Positions 25,139 to 37,964 are shown, counted from the first letter of the stretch. The stretch is DNA of 64,000 nt from Taiwanofungus camphoratus (GCA_003999685.1 CP021222.1:2666001-2730000); one strand, 5' to 3'. The notes: generated by a model not told the origin, from the sequence alone. Translations and numbers: made by a program.

Positions 25139-26853
25139 TTATGGCAGCCAAATCTTGATTGTCTGGTCGACGCTTCCCGAAGCCACAACGTTTACGAACT
25201 TGTCGGCATCGACACCCTTTGCATCAGCTGTAGCGCCATTGGTCTTTGCAGACCCATCTGCCGTGCCCTGTGATGCGGACTGCCGTCCCCATGCCAGACA
25301 GGTCACGAAGTGTCCGTGAGCTTGTACAGTTTTGACACATCGGCCTGTCGTGAGCTCCCAGACGCGTATCGTGTAGTCGTCGGAAGCAGAGAGAAGAAAC
25401 TTGCCCGTAGGATGGAATACCAGCGCCCGTACCCAGTTATCGTGTCCCGCCTAGGAAGAAAGGAATTAACAGCTGAGAAGCAAAATAGTCTGATGCCGAC
25501 TTACAAGGCTTCGTATCATTTGTCCACTTTGAGTGTCCCAAATCTTGATTGTTTTATCTCGCGAACCAGTAGCAAGATACGCGCCCGGTCTTTTGGTTCG
25601 CTCTTTATCCTGCACCCGATTGCTAAGTGTTGTTATAAATAGTAAATGCAAATTGCGACCCACAGGAATACCTCCCAGCTCACGTATGGCAGAATAGGCA
25701 GAGATCGGAGCAAAGACAACCACTTCAATGGTGTGTTCATGTCCCCTGAATTCCATTTTCATCTCTCCCGTTAGTGGATCGCTGATGCGAGCAGTCTAGG
25801 GTGGTCTGTCAACACCACATCAGTAGATTGTAAGGTGCTACTTACTTGATCATTGGAACAGCTTGCAATTAACCGTCCATCATCGGAGGGCTCAATGCAA
25901 CGCACCCAATCTGAGTGAGCTGTAATTGTACGAACTAGATGTCTGCAAACAAGTTTGAGTCATCATACTAGTAATATCAACAATGAAAACCACTGACGTA
26001 GATGAGACATCGAATATTCGTATTGTTCGATCTCGACTCGCACTAACGATATGCTGGTCGCCAGGCATAAAGCGAACGGAGGAAACTGTATGTTCATGTC
26101 CAGGGAATGTCTTGGTATTTTTCCATTCATTCTGCACATCCCAAATTTTGATGAATAAGTCCGATGAACATGTCACTGATTGTCAAATTGACAGATCATA
26201 TTTCAATCCCGCATATAACTCGGGTTCAAAGTACCTCCGCAACTCACCTAAAAGATTGCCCTTACTGTCAAAATCGACATCATTCACTGCTCTTGTATGC
26301 CCCTTGAGTGTACGCTCAAATTCGCCCGTCTCCCAATCCCAAATCTTGACCGTCGCATCTTCGCTTGCGGAAGCAATGACATTAAAAGTTGGATGAAAAG
26401 CTACTCTGAGCACTTGTCCGCGATGACCTGTCAAAACATATGCCGCAGGGGCTCTAGGTACCCAGTCCGTTTGTAGCTGAGCGCGCTTAGCTGGAGACAT
26501 TGAGAGTTCTTCTTGGAGTGCAGCATTCCGGTTCTCTAAGTCCATGATCTGGGGTAAGGGTTGATCTCACAAATATGATTCTGCACTAACAGACGATGGC
26601 CACACACCTTCTTTTGCAATCGTATCACACTCGTCCACTTCTTCTCCAAGAGCCCTGCATACTTCGCCTTCGGATCTGGCGTATAATCAATTCCGGTATC
26701 GGACTTGAGAGAGGTGAATGCATCCGTGAAATTGTTCGAATGCAAGTATTCCAGGATAGCTTTGTGACTGCAGTCTTTCAGCACGCTCTGTCGCTCTGAA
26801 AGGGGCCATTCCACGTACAGTTCCTCCTTCTGCCGCTCGGAGAGCAAAGACAT
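25139..26853 (-). CDS. PAC1: Nuclear distribution protein PAC1/LIS1 (dynein regulator)
   Basis: LIS1 orthologue: dimeric WD40 protein that regulates cytoplasmic dynein in nuclear migration. The N-terminal LisH is split by a 51-nt intron: [12 protein letters not shown], then [17 protein letters not shown]. That intron (donor GTACGT, acceptor CTGCAG, about 26818-26768) has no stop and would read through in frame. Next comes the coiled coil ([30 protein letters not shown]) and seven WD repeats, e.g. [80 protein letters not shown] short low-conservation Ala/Gly/Asp insert precedes the last blade, which ends [13 protein letters not shown] and a TAA at 25139. Complete and well conserved. Confidence 0.95.
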
Positions 26854-27229
26854 CGCCTCAATTGATACCTACCAACTCTGCGCTTCAAATTAGAATATTG
26901 TGTAATATGAGATGACAATCACAACGGGCGTAGCGCGAACGCGACCGCAGATCGTTGTAGTTGGAGACGCGCCGGACGTTAATGCCTAATTCGGAAGTTG
27001 TGGCGGGCTCGATGCAAGAAGGTCAGCATCTCCGTAACACACATTTCAACTGCAAGCTATAGTAATACGTGTTGTTGCTTCACCCCAAATCACCGCGTCG
27101 GAAAGGTGAGTCTTGAAAGTCATGCGCTACATACATGTTATTCACTAGATTCAAATAGCAAAGCCAGAACCAACAAACTCAAGATGATGTCAGTAGGAAT
27201 ACAGCTTCCACCGCGATGTTCCGTCTATC
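26854..27229. other. Short intergenic region
   Basis: About 375 bp between the LIS1 5' end and the stop of the Gfd2-like gene. No gene seen; presumably the LIS1 promoter. Confidence 0.5.
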
Positions 27230-29074
27230 TCAATCATCCTCATCCGACTCATCGTCCCACCCGTCGGCATCCATTAATGAGACTTTGCTTGAAGTCGCTA
27301 CAGGTGGAGCATCAGGGCGGCTAGAAAGCACAACATCATTCGGATCCACGTCCGAATCTTCATCCCCTTTGAGATCACTGGAAAAGCGCGAAAGGTCCGG
27401 ATTTAATGATTCAAATTGTGCATCACCTTTGATGTGCATTGACGACCATCTGAGCGCTCGTTGTTCGTCTATGGGTGGACCGCGGGACATGGTGTACCAC
27501 ATTCGACCTAACAATCTGTGTTGTGTGGCATCAGTGGTCTGCACTATTGTCGAGGTTCGAGCTGATTTACCTGCTTTCGTTTCCAGCACACCAGCCTTTC
27601 TCCACTATGTGAATGGTCTTTGACGTGCCATCTTCCTCCTTCATGGGTGGCATTTCTTGTATACACAAGTCTCGAGCATTGGAAGGGACAGTATCATTCA
27701 GGGGAGAGATCTGCCTTAAAACATGGTGCATTTGGCGCACGTCTACAACGTACACGGCGGAGTGTCCAGGTGCGCGATATTGCGGTGAGCGTGGACGAGA
27801 ATTGACTTTGCACTTTGCACTCCAATCCGGTGATCGGGAACGCGACGATCTCGTTCGCGAGAACGAAGGCCGATCACGATGACTACTATGAAGAGTAGAG
27901 AAACGGCTGGAATCGTCATATAGCTCGCCTCGAGATCCATTCTCATCACTGTAGAGAAGATTGGAAATCCCGTGCACCCAACCTAAGGTATCAATACCAA
28001 GTGTTCGAAGAAGTTGCAACGTTTGTTGCTCATCGTGTACGAGCAGCAAGACTGGTGAAGCAAGGAATTTTTCTGCATTGGTGAAGAGCTGACGCAGACG
28101 GATACATAGAGAAGACTTTTCGACAGTCTCTGTGGTTCCATATTCGAATTCCTGCCATCAAAATCACGATCGACAGAAATGTGTTTCAGATCGATGGGGG
28201 TCAATGCAGCTCGTACTTACCAGTCGTTTCATCCCTGGATTGTTGAACAAGCTGTTCTCATCAACAACAAGATGCACTGACGATTTTACTGCGAGGTCGT
28301 TGAATGCGGTCGGTAAAGTGAACTCAGTCCAGCCTACATCAAGGATTTTTGGGTCTTGATCCCGTTCTGTTCTAGAGCGCACATCTGCCTTCCAGGTATT
28401 AAAGGTGAGTGAAAACATGCTAACGTTTCGCAACGCTGGTGAAAGTCGCAGTGCAAATTCAGACAACTCTTTTATTTCATTGCGACACACACAGCAGAGA
28501 ACGCTGCATCGTAATCAGCGTGATGATTACGCATTCCAAAAGGTTCATACAGACCGTTGGTGCTCAAAGTTTGCTCGTGACTGCCCGACTGGAGAATGTC
28601 CCTCACCACCTACTGTATACGATGTATTGGCTTGACTCCGGTCTCTGGGTTGGCCATTCTTCTCCTTCTTGGCTGATGAAAGGGTACGCAACTTCTTTGT
28701 AAGCTCCTGCTTATTGGCAAAATGAATGGGAGATAACGAAATGAAACGTTCGGACGGCCAAGGAGCACTGTACGGCGGGCGACGGAACAGATAGACATAA
28801 CGACTATGGGGCATCAATAGATACGATGCTCCCGATGGCCTGATGCCTGGTTGAATCGTATACTCTGAATGTCTTCACTAATGCTACAGATGAAAGTTCC
28901 ACCTACCGAGTACAAGGTCGATTCCATGATGATTTCCATCAGTAAAGTGTCCAGCCAAAACTTCAGGCGGATCTCTGTATACTGTTGGATGAGTAATCAG
29001 ATGTGCCTAGTACCGTTGGCGTACTTAAGGTGCCCTTGGAAGCCGCCAATTTGGTAGTATTTAATCGCCTGCAT
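27230..29074 (-). CDS. Gfd2/YDR514C-like protein with RNase H-fold domain; start uncertain
   Basis: The conserved body is clear but the 5' end is not. Reading upstream from the stop at 27230: an acidic tail (DDESDEDD), WCAGNESRLLGRMWYTMSRG, VVDVRQMHHVLRQI, LLRTLGIDTLGWV, a SR-rich insert, KSSVHLVVDENSLFNN, TFNTWKADVRSRTERDQDP, and an N-terminal part with MPHSRYVYLFRRPPYSAP and DPPEVLAGHFTDGNHHGID. This order matches fungal Gfd2-like proteins with a DEDD-type exonuclease fold. A 42-nt intron at about 28870-28911 fits the frame. The proposed start at 29074 (MQAIKYYQIGG) is a guess, because the junction to the next exon would need an unusually short intron. Residues at presumed catalytic positions look altered (see findings). 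The yeast homologue is linked to mRNA export; here that is only inference. Confidence 0.62.
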
Positions 29075-29577
29075 CAGATGCACAAGAGTTCGACCAAGAC
29101 GCGATCGCGTTTCCTTAGTCTGTGATCATACTCCATGAAATACACGTGATTTATTTACAAGCAACGCGTCTATGGACGTGACATTTTGGACCCTTGCGGC
29201 TAATTACATAATGTGAACCAGAACGAAGACAAATACATGCGAACATCTGATACTTTCCATGTCCGTTGGTACCGTCCCGTTTGTACTGTGCAATTGTGAA
29301 AACAGGGAAAGAGAGGAAAGACAACACAGGCTGTACTTCGAGACAACTCATTATGGTAACTTTAAGCTGTAAAAGAAGAGATAGAGCACCGGTGCCAGAC
29401 GATGGTGATACAGTTATAGAGATTAGAAAACAACAGAAAGGAAAGAGCATAATATGGACAATTAGCGCAACAGACTGTACCAATTTCCTTCATTCGGCCG
29501 GAATGCCGTGTTCTATATTCAAGATGTAAGCATTAGATCTTCCTTGCAAAATTTTGTCCGCTGACAAGAACCACGGC
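29075..29577. other. Intergenic region downstream of the YTH gene
   Basis: About 500 bp. Minus-strand open frames here lie downstream of the YTH stop and have no domain. It probably holds the YTH 3' untranslated region and the promoter of the Gfd2-like gene, and perhaps an unrecognised 5' exon of the latter (a splice-acceptor-like CACAG precedes an open frame at about 29126). Confidence 0.4.
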
Positions 29578-32497
29578 TCAAAATCCGGGCATGCCGCCCA
29601 TACCCATGAAATTTTGCCCGCCAACCACGGGCATGGGTCCTGGGCTCGGGTGTCGCATCACACTCTGCATCGCATGCGGGTTTGCGAACGGCGTGCCCAT
29701 ATTCATCTGCATCTGCATCAGTGGATTCATTCCCATCATATTCATGTTCATCTGTTGCATTCCCATGTGCTGAGCAGCATACGCGAGAGCTGAGGGGTTG
29801 GACATAGCGAATGGATGCTGGCCGGGGGAGCCGGTCGGTGAAAGAGCTTGAGATTGAACAGTTGATTGCATGCTCATAGAAGTCTGAGTAGGCGAGGGAG
29901 CGCCTTGCGGGAGCCCTTGAGCTTGGGCTTGAGCTTGAGCAGCCTGCACCTTTTGCATGGCTTGCAACTAAAACAACGAAAGGAAGAGTCAATACAGAAC
30001 CTTATGCGCTTGATAAAATTCAACGCACCTCGTAAAAGGCGAAGTCTTGCAGAAGTGAAGTACGCGCCGGATGAGTGTGAAAAATGCGCAGCATCTCCTG
30101 TCCAGCATCTGGAAGCAATTCCTGCGTATCACGCGAGTTTGTCACGGGCTTGCGCTCTTGGGTGTTGCTAGATATACATATGTATACAGTGAAATCTGAA
30201 TCAAACAGAGCCAATCCGACTAAACTCACTTGAGTTTTATGTGCCTGAGATTTGCGTTGGGGATATCCCGGACGAAAATCCACCTGACTTTGAAGACGCC
30301 TTTCCATTTGTCCGAGGCCCATACAGTGCTGCTACGAGTGTAGTCGACCTAGCAGTATTCGTGGTATAAGCGCCAGATAAAAGCCTTACTCATTGATACT
30401 CACCGGCGTCAACATCTCGGCCATCCCGCAGAAATGACCACTGTAATGGAAACGTTAGATTAGAGAACCGATACGGAAGAGCGCACAAACTCACCTAGCG
30501 TTGACACTAAAGAAGAGGTAGATAGGTCCCCTGCCCGCACATTCCTTGAAAGCCTTGTCAAGCCTTTTGTTCCCAGGGTCCGTGGAACTCCAGATTTCAT
30601 ATTTGAGCGATTTGTGGACGTCATCTTCAGTGTAAGATTTGATGACAAAATACCGAGCCTGATTTAGTAGCTAAGCATGAGGATCAATCCAACGGTCCAT
30701 ATAAGACGAGATACGTACAAAAAGGGGCCTTGTGTCAAAATCTACGGGATTGTATCCCTTCGTGGCAATTAGAGTGGGCACATCAATAGGCGAGGTGATG
30801 AATCCTTCCGGTCCGTTTTGCGAGCCGCTCTGCGAGTGTCCTCGACTTTGAGAACGTCCATTATGACTATTTGTGCCCCCGGGAGGACTGGCAACGCCCA
30901 ATCTCGGTGCCTGTGGCTGGTTGAGGTACTGGGTAGGGATCGGAGGGACGCTAGGAATGTCGCCGCCGTTACCATTCTTGCCCTGGTAGAGATGGTGTAA
31001 GCTTGGGTTAGAAGCCCGTCCGCCCAAGATACGCTCCTTCTGGTCCCAAGTCGTCGTGCCTGAAGCAGTAAGAGCTCGGTCACGGGAAGTTGCTTGCTGA
31101 GTGTGATCCTCACGCTCGCCCCCGCGTTGAGATTGGCTGGGTTGAGGCACCTGGGCAAGGCCATGGCCGATGGGAGGAACATAGGCCGATGCACTCTGTA
31201 CGGAACTCTGAGAAAGCTGCGAAGTACGCCCGTCCAAGTCTGTAACGAGCTGAAGCTTGCGTGAGGATCCACTGTTGCTCCCACCAGATCCGCTGCGCAT
31301 GCCGGGCGCTTGCATGGGCGGAGGGTGAGAAGGATTGAAGCGAGGGGGATGGGCAGACTGACCCTGCTGGAAATTGCCAGCATTGCCGCCATATTGTTGG
31401 CTTATCTCAAGAGCAGAAAGCGCGCGCGAAACATCGTCAATAGCAATATTGCTGCCACCTCCATTGCCACCAAACTGAGCATTATTGCCGCCAACTTGGT
31501 TGCGCCAATCGTTTCCAGGAGTGCTCCATGGCGATCGTGCTATCGGACTGCCTGGGTACTGACCCTGACTTTGTTGAGTGGGTAGACCGAAGTACGAATC
31601 TTCTTCTGCGTGAGTACTGTCGTTGTCATACTCCTCCTCGGCATTAGTAGGACTGGGGCTCTGATGGCCGGAGTAGGGGACACCCTTTGGATGGCTCTTG
31701 ATCGGACCAGCCTGAAGCGTGCCAGCACGTTTGAGGCCCGACGTAAGATGTCTCATACCAGCTGTAGCAGTAGGGTAGTTAAGGCTCTGATGCCTACGAA
31801 CACCCGCCGAGCTGGTACCACCAGGTGGCGGAGAAGGGACGTGAGGAAGTCCACTAGCGAAGTGGGGAGAAAGAGGCGAAGCAGATGACGACGACTGATC
31901 CACAACGTGATGGCCCTGGTCAGAAGTGCTCATGCCATGCTAAGGAATATAACACAAGTTCACAAAAATCAACACCGCATATGGAGGAGAATGCTTACCT
32001 CCTCTTCGTTTTGGAAGTCTCGCATCTCCCGTTCCCACTCTTCCTCTTCACCCTCGTGCCCGGCGATGGCGGATAAGCTATTAAGCGTTCTCGGGGTATG
32101 GGATCCTGGCTGTCGTGCAGGCTGCCCACCGAAAGCTGCAACCGCGCAGGGCGAAAGACACCGTGGTCAGATCAGGGACTCACAGCATCCGAAGCTTGCA
32201 GAGATCCGGGATGTGCTCACCTCTATGGTATCGAGTGGGCAGCGAGGCCTGTCTGTGTAATGAAGACTTCTCGCCAACAGCACCGATACCTCCCACCCAG
32301 TCCTGGTCAACTGGCTCATCGTCGTTCCATATCTGCTCGGCCTGTGGGTCTTCCAGCTCCGAAATGGCAATTTTCGACGTCGGTCTGGCCGAACGGGATG
32401 AAGAAGATATTGTATGGTGTCGACGGACACCACCAGAGCTTGCAGTCGAGGCAGGGACTGGAGGAGGTGAAATAGGATGGCCTGACTGCGAAGACAT
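29578..32497 (-). CDS. YTH-domain RNA-binding protein (m6A reader)
   Basis: Multi-exon protein with a C-terminal YTH domain. The ATG at 32497 gives [17 protein letters not shown]; low-complexity exons rich in Ser, Pro, Gln and Gly cover 32.2-30.7 kb. The YTH domain starts at about 30.66 kb: [48 protein letters not shown], then [44 protein letters not shown], and [13 protein letters not shown]. The tryptophans forming the aromatic cage of YTH proteins (KYEIWSS, DKWKG) are present. A Met/Gln-rich tail ([18 protein letters not shown]) follows and ends at 29578. The domain is intact, so binding of N6-methyladenosine in RNA is the likely role. Shares a 305-bp divergent promoter region with the TilS-like gene. 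Confidence 0.92.
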
Positions 32498-32802
32498 GAC
32501 TCTGGACGGCTGTAGGTCGGCGTGGACAGAAGACAAGAGAAGGAGCGTGAAAGATGGATATCAATGCAGTGGAGAGTCGCGTTGTCGGATCGCGGTCTCC
32601 GGAAGACCGAGTGTCCGGTCCCCATACCTACCTCCGCAGGCATTGAATCTCCGATGGCTGTGATTTCCGGGTTCTGCCCCATCAACCCCCGGCCGCTCTC
32701 CGTCTGTCTTCCGGACGCCGACACCTTGAACTGGCATTTGTGCAAGTTAACCATCGTAAACGATTTATGGGGCCTACATGCTATTAACTTGCGACAGGTA
32801 GG
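32498..32802. promoter_or_regulatory. Divergent promoter region, YTH / TilS-like genes
   Basis: The 305 bp between opposite start codons must carry both promoters and leaders. No specific motif was recognised. Confidence 0.45.
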
Positions 32803-34687
32803 ATGTCCCCTATCACCGCTCCTATCTCCCAGGGAGAGTTTTTTCAATTGTTGCAGCGGTGCATGCCTCCAGGAGGTTGGCCAAGTACCCTTGGTGAGTT
32901 GTATGCATCGACACTGAGTTGCTACGATAAGCTTACCCCTCCTGGCTCAGCGGTGGGGAACTCTGGAGGGCCCGACTCAACCTGTCTTCTGTACCTCCTT
33001 AGCTCTGTCATTAAGAACAGAAGGGGCGTGACTGGTCTACCGAGGCGTGTCGTCTCTCTTCATGTCGATCACGACCTACAAGGGTCCTCATATGCGATGG
33101 CCAAAAATGCCGCCACCGTTGCGCGGAGTCTCTCAGTTGAGCATTTTTATACTCAAATTCCTTGGAATAGGCCTCCGTTTCCGCCGCGTCCTTCGGGGGC
33201 TGTGGCGTTTGAGCAGATTGCTCGGGACGCGCGTTACAATCGTCTTTTCCATGCCATGACTGGTATCGGCGCTCATGCCATCGCGTATGGTCATCACGCT
33301 GATGATCAAGTTGAGACCGCTATCATGCGCATGATGAAGGGAAGTGGCGATCTTGGCGTTGGTGGTATGAGGTCTGTCCGGAGATGGGGCATGGGAGAAG
33401 GAAGACCATTGGCTTGGGCCGGCCCCACTGGCATGATAAGATGGATAGTGCGACCTCTTTTATTAGTATCCAAAGTATGTAGCTTGGTGCAAAGTACTTT
33501 CGTGCATATTTATTTATGTTGCAGGACAGAATCCTTGCAACATGCGATAGCAATGGGTTAGAGTATATCAACGACCTTACCAATTTCCAACCCTCTATCA
33601 CTGTACGGAATGCAATTCGTCAGTGCCTTTCACAATGCGCCTCTGGTTCAGGGGTCGATCAAAATGCACGTCTACATCGAATTCACAAAAGTTTCATAGC
33701 TCATCCAGTAACCATGTCTAGGAAATTATGGACCGGACGATAGACAACGGGCACACAGATCTTTCCGGTATCAAAGCCACGATTCAACGTCTGCATGCCG
33801 TAGCACCCGAGTTACCGGCCGACGACAGTCTGCGAGAAGCTGTGAGACGGTTCGGTCAGCGCGTGGAGACGGTGGACACTCAAGGTTACCCTCCCAACTT
33901 CTGAAACAATTGTGAAGCTGAAATGTAAACTATAGTCACTAATTACCTTTCTCATTGTATGCTCTCGTCGCCGCCGTCTGTACTCCTATTACGGTCGGAC
34001 AGACTGGCTGATATTACGAGTCACGAAATCCGCATGGCAATGGTGCGACGGATTCTCCGATGCGTTTCTCCTCGTCCATGGGGGAGTGTCAGGGCTGAAT
34101 CCGACGGCAAGCACCGAAGTCTGGAGCGTATCGTGGCGGCTCTTTGGGAGAATCCGCAGACCCCGACGTCTTTTTCCGCAAAATCTAATGTCTTCTGGAT
34201 CCCTGGTGTCGCGCTCGCCAACGGCGAGTTCAGGAGACGCGCAGAGGTTCGTGAAGGCGAGACGCCGGCGTGGTGGATTCAGAGATCAAACCTCATGTCC
34301 GAAAGGAAACTCAAACACAGGGGCGTTGACAGTCCCTTGTTGCGCGACATCACCGAGCGTTTGGCCCAATGGCGCTCGGCAGATGATCCTTTCGTGCGTG
34401 TGATTTATGACGCCAGATTTCTGGTAGAGCTAGACATGGGTAAAATGCCGGAGGATGTCCATGCGTCTATATTAGGAGAGCAGGCGAACGCGAAGGTCAT
34501 CATCAAATCTGCCTGCGCCTGGTATGCACCTCAGGTCGTCTGGCGACGACAGGGACTTCGGGATGAACCACTGGCAGACTTTCGTTGGGATGAGCTTGGA
34601 TGGATTAGATCCGATGACGTTGAGCACCCGAGGATGGATCCCACATGGATTAAAATGCAGTTCATTCGGACATTAGAGGCGCTATGA
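32803..34687 (+). CDS. TilS-like tRNA(Ile)-lysidine synthase, PP-loop ATPase
   Basis: The ATG at 32803 begins MSPITAPISQGEFFQLL; soon after comes the PP-loop GNSGGPDSTCLLYLL, then VVSLHVDHDLQGSS and AIAYGHHADDQVETAIMRM, all hallmarks of the TilS N-type ATP pyrophosphatase, which converts cytidine-34 of AUA-reading tRNA-Ile to lysidine. A 50-nt intron ends just before DRILATCDSNGLEYINDLTN and RNAIRQCLSQ. The frame then shifts: coding resumes at about 33722 as EIMDRTIDNGHTDLSG. A non-consensus intron 33654-33721 (GTCGAT..CTAG) would restore frame; a base-level error is the alternative. A clear intron at about 33884-33936 joins ETVDTQ to VTNYLSHCMLSSPPSVLLL. The C-terminal about 250 residues are not recognised. 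A mitochondrial role is inferred from the family; no clear transit peptide is seen. Confidence 0.8.
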
Positions 34688-34927
34688 TTTAATCACAGCC
34701 ATATCTATCCTCACAACCCTCACTTTGATGCGGCTAAAATAGTCTACTGTTCGTAGGACACTGTACTCACGTACATCTCTAGTCATTAAGGATGTAGTTT
34801 AAAGGGTTTAAACCATGTTCAAACTCAAAACGACGTGTGTAGAAATTAAGCCGTGTAGGAGATGCAGGATCCCCCGGAAACCTGCAATTGAACGGCGCCC
34901 AACTAAATAAGAGAAAACATCCCAAAT

Positions 34928-36568
34928 TTAATCGTCGAACTTAATACTATAACTCTGCATCTGAATAGCGATCGGTAAGGAGATTATCCATATACAAAAG
35001 TACTCACTGTGATGTCTCCCCCGCGATAACTGCCTCTCTTCTTTTTGTTCTTCTCCTTCCTAAATCCGGCACCGTGTGTGACGATGAGATCACGAGCCGC
35101 TCGTTCACCATAATCGTTCGCACCAGCACCCTATGAAAGAATATCTCGGTTAACGAGCACAAGGACACGCACGCCTTTTTAACCCACCCTAGATTCGAAC
35201 CGGTTGTCCTTCAGCCGCTCATCGTAGAATCGGACCTGCTCAGGTTTGACTCGTTGGAACGGCGTATTACTCTTCCTTGGCTTCCCTTTCCCATTCCCGT
35301 TCTTTCCGTCCACATCTTCGGAGGACTTAGCATCCGCGCCTGCTGACTCCTTGGACCCTTCTACCCGTTCGGAGTCGCGTGTAGTGCTAACGGTCGCACT
35401 GGGAACAGCAGCGCCGCTGTCCGATACACGACGCTTTTTGACGACTCGAACATCATCCTCCTTAACGGTGGGCCGAGATTTAGCTAGTAAGGACGCTTTC
35501 GCTTCGGACGCTTTCACCTTCCCTGCACTGTTCTCAGAGCTTGAGTTCGAGTCCGAGCTGTCAGAATCCGAATCTGAATTATCAGAGGACGAGGACGAGT
35601 CATCCGAATCCGAGTCTGAGGATGTCGAACTGTTGCTCGAGGACTCCTTGGCCTTGTCACTTCCCGCTTTGATACCTTGTTTCACCAGTTTTTGAATACC
35701 GGCTTCCTCCGATTCGTCCTCCGAGCTATTGTCATCATTGCCACTTGAACTCTCTTCGTTACTGTTTTCACCCTTCTTTCCTTTTCCGTTCGGCACCTTT
35801 TGCCCCTTCTTAACCCCACTCTCGACTCCTGAACCACTGGAACTTGAACTGGAATCTGAGCTAGTTTCGTCGTCGTCGTCACTGTCACTGTCTTCAGCGT
35901 CGGTGGAAAGCGTCTTGCTCGATTGCGGTGACAGTGACTTCAAAGGCTTAGTGGCAGCTGAAGGCTTTTTCACCTTCACAGGTACTGACTTCAACGTTTT
36001 TACTTTTGACGTTAGTTTGTCCTCTGTGACACAAAAAATTGAAATCCGGTGACAATATCTAGACAGATCAACACCCACCTGTATCGGAAGCGGAAGACGG
36101 AGACACTAATTCATGTCAGGCATACAGCATACAGGTCAACTGACATACCTGACGATTCTGAGTCGGAGTCTGAGGACTTGGAACTAGAACTGGAGCTCGA
36201 CGATGCCTTGGAATTTGAGGCTTCTGAGGATGCTAGTCATGATCGGTGCCGCTTGAAATCAGGTAGTTCAATGAAGGCAGCAAATGGCTTACAATCTGAG
36301 TCTGAGTCCGAGTCTGAACTATCCTCATTTCTATTGCGTGCTATTAAAGCTCAGGCAAGGGGGTGGATAGTGGAGAAACCAACTAACGAGGGACCAGCTG
36401 GCTTTTCAGTAAGAGCCTTCCACTGCTTTACGACCTCGTCCAAAGACGTGTCTAGGAGTGATGCATCACTTTTCAAGACAACAATGTCTCTTGCGGCCTT
36501 CTTGACCACCTCAGCGGCCTTCGTATGCGATCTTTTCACCAAGAACGAATAAATGAGGGTATATATGA
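34928..36568 (-). CDS. SRP40: SRP40/Nopp140-like nucleolar phosphoprotein; first exon not resolved
   Basis: N-terminus is LisH-like (LIYSFLVKRSHTKAAEVVKK), followed by several small exons and one long exon encoding acidic Ser/Asp/Glu blocks (SDSDSDDSSSSSDNSDSDSD) alternating with Lys-rich stretches. The C-terminus is the diagnostic SRP40 domain: TPFQRVKPEQVRFYDERLKD, then GAGANDYGERAARDLIVTHG, GFRKEKNKKKRGSYRGGDIT and, after a short intron, MQSYSIKFDD with the stop at 34928. Known members are casein-kinase-2-phosphorylated nucleolar chaperones for rRNA/snoRNP biogenesis. The upstream boundary 36568 is the acceptor of the first recognised exon; the ATG exon must lie between there and the divergent lumazine synthase start at 36820. 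Confidence 0.88.
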
Positions 36569-36819
36569 CTGTGGGCGAGGTCGAGTGAGGGCAATCCTAA
36601 TTGTCGGTATGGAAGTACATACATGCTAGATTCCCATCGTGATGTGCCTCTCCTATACCTGCGTCTGGCTGACCACTGGTCCCCATGCTTGTCTCATGGA
36701 AGAGAGAAATAATAAAGTGCTAACCGCCAATAAGAAGTGGAAATTGGATCTGCGCACGTGGCAAACAAGCTTGGTCGGTCCCGGACGGGACGCGCTCAGT
36801 GGGCTGGTAACGCGTAACG

Positions 36820-37501
<682 letters not shown>

Positions 37502-37964
37502 TCGGTGATGCGCAAGTTCAAGGACATCGCAAGTATGCTAGAACAGCACAAGGAAGGACAGGGTGGTGCACGAGTCCTAGCGCAGTCAACAAAAACCAAT
37601 CCATAAATGTAATTTGTACTATGCAGTTGCACTGAGATGTATCGTCACACACACCGTAGTAAATTCTGCCAGGCCGCTGCACGCAAATATCATGAGATGT
37701 TTCGTTTTACTATCTCCGAGTCGCGGGTGTCTTGCAATTGATCGACTTACCTCATAGTTACTGTCATGGTTTTTATCAACCTTACCTTGTCATACTGCTC
37801 AACTAGCCCCATAGCTCAGGCTCTCGAACCGCGAAACCCATCTTGAAGTGCGGCCTTGAAAAGCACCGGTCGAGTCTGCTGATCAAAAGTCTCCGTTTCG
37901 AGTTGATTTGCCTCCCTGTGATTCCTATTTTTGTGTAAAATCTCATCCTCTACGTTTGACGATC
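37502..37964. other. Intergenic region between RIB4 and GTR1
   Basis: About 460 bp, both flanking genes on the plus strand. No gene seen. It should contain the RIB4 3' end and the GTR1 promoter. Confidence 0.5.

Noticed and set aside
32098-32663. Overlapping plus-strand frames up to 182 codons
   Set aside because: Antisense to the 5' exons of the YTH gene, which has a consistent exon chain and a real domain.
35246-35695. Plus-strand frame of 149 codons
   Set aside because: Antisense shadow of the Ser/Asp/Glu-repeat exon of the SRP40-like gene.
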